A stretch of 21,386 nt of DNA. Origin: a virus. The position numbers and the translations under genes were made by a program. The stretch is taken from positions 1 through 21,386 of the IMG/VR virus record IMGVR_UViG_3300031977_000216; one strand, 5' to 3'. The notes beneath the pieces were generated by a model. It was not told where the DNA came from, did not search any database, and was given only the letters and a program-made list of their open reading frames with translations. This document shows, piece by piece, positions 20,722 through 21,386 of the stretch. The number at the start of each line of letters is the position of its first letter. The stretch's first letter is position 1.

Positions 20722-21386
20722 ATGATAACATTTGAAACAATAAGATGGAAGAACTTCCTTTCTTCCGGTAATACATTTATAGAGATACCACTCAACCAGA
20801 ACTCAACCACGTTGATGGTTGGTCACAATGGTGCTGGTAAATCCACGATACTAGACGCATTATGCTTCGCTCTGTTTAATAAACCATTCAGAGAGATAAA
20901 GAAAGAACAGTTAATCAATAGTGTCAACCTAGGTGGCACAGAGATAGAACTAGAGTTCAGTATCGCCAATAACAAGTATAAGATAAGACGAGGCATCAAA
21001 CCAGGTATATTTGAGATATATCTGAATGGTGAGATGATTGACCAGGACGCAACGATAGCAGACCACCAGAAGATGTTAGAACAACAGATACTAAAGTTTA
21101 ACTTCAGGTCATTCACACAGGTTGTCATACTTGGTTCTACGACCTTCGTACCATTCATGGAATTAAAGACAGCACATAGACGAGAGGTGGTAGAAGATAT
21201 ATTGGATATCAAGGTATTCTCCGTGATGCAAATGTTGGCGAAGATACGGATAAAAGAACAGGAAGAACAGACGAAAGATATACTGAGAGAACTAGATATC
21301 GTAACCTCGAAGATAGAGACACAGAAAGAAATGATAGAGAGGCTACAGGTCCGTAGTGATATAGAGATTGAGAGTGAGATAAAGAA
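20722..21386 (+). CDS. 46: Recombination ATPase subunit gp46 (Rad50/SbcC-like), 5' part
   Basis: ABC-type ATPase that works with gp47. Only the first 221 residues are inside the window; the frame runs open off the end. It begins MITFETIRWKNFLSSGNTFI, the standard SMC/Rad50 N-terminal strand, then Walker A VGHNGAGKST (Lys40, Ser41) and LDALCFALFNKPFREI. The Q-loop region FRSFTQVVILGSTTFVPFM lies at about 129-147. After about residue 170 the charged heptad pattern of the coiled-coil arm starts (IKEQEEQTKDILRELDIVTS). There is no SD before the ATG, only a run of T, so translation probably depends on the upstream oxygenase gene. Confidence 0.93.
   Translation, partial: MITFETIRWKNFLSSGNTFIEIPLNQNSTTLMVGHNGAGKSTILDALCFALFNKPFREIKKEQLINSVNLGGTEIELEFSIANNKYKIRRGIKPGIFEIYLNGEMIDQDATIADHQKMLEQQILKFNFRSFTQVVILGSTTFVPFMELKTAHRREVVEDILDIKVFSVMQMLAKIRIKEQEEQTKDILRELDIVTSKIETQKEMIERLQVRSDIEIESEIK

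Noticed and set aside
1-21386. tRNA genes, CRISPR arrays, insertion sequences, attachment sites or defence systems
   Set aside because: No cloverleaf, direct-repeat array, transposase, integrase or known defence gene was seen on either strand.

Overview
The window is a stretch of a T4-like myovirus genome. Neck, terminase, tail and head genes come in the order 13-14-15-16-17-18-19-20-(core/accessory)-21-22-23. The recombination and late-transcription set uvsY-uvsW-55-47-46 follows. All recognised genes lie on the + strand, mostly packed end to end or overlapping by a few bases. The head and neck proteins look like those of marine T4-like phages (cyanophages and pelagiphages): a gp14 with an acidic tail, a 421-aa gp23, a long acidic gp22 and the late motif NATAAATA. 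The DNA is visibly AT-rich and there are no photosynthesis genes in view. A marine bacterial host is likely, but its identity cannot be read from this window.

Layout. 1-86 is the 3' end of an upstream, probably structural, gene. 120-4664 holds gp13, gp14, gp15 (neck and tail completion) and the terminase pair gp16/gp17, behind a TATAAATA late promoter. 4720-7254 holds tail sheath gp18 and tube gp19, behind a second TATAAATA and closed by a strong hairpin. 7314-13373 is the head-assembly block: portal gp20, two small proteins in the gp67/gp68 position, two tandem paralogous beta-rich proteins of unknown role, protease gp21, scaffold gp22 and capsid gp23, ending in a clear rho-independent terminator. 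13458-14632 holds a 2-oxoglutarate/Fe(II) oxygenase-like protein and a second tail-tube-fold protein. 14645-17867 holds uvsY, a tandem pair of sialyltransferase-like (GT42-like) proteins, and uvsW. 17881-21386 holds an Sm-like small protein, then a sigma70-type promoter driving gp55, gp47, a second oxygenase-like protein and gp46 (cut by the window end).

How the genes work together. gp21, gp22 and the small core proteins direct gp23 assembly around the gp20 portal. gp16/gp17 package DNA. gp13/14/15 join the head to the gp18/gp19 tail. UvsY, UvsW and gp46/gp47 run recombination-dependent replication. gp55 is the sigma factor expected to read the NATAAATA promoters. gp55 itself has an almost ideal bacterial promoter, which suits an early-made regulator.

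Most worth a second look: the gp55 promoter, which puts the transcription start on the start codon (a leaderless mRNA), and two NATAAATA motifs with the same geometry; the tandem GT42-like pair between uvsY and uvsW; the tandem beta-protein pair between gp20 and gp21; the Sm-like protein beside gp55; and an oxygenase translationally coupled between the two subunits of the gp46/47 nuclease. No tRNA, CRISPR array, insertion sequence or intergenic stretch over 300 bases was seen.
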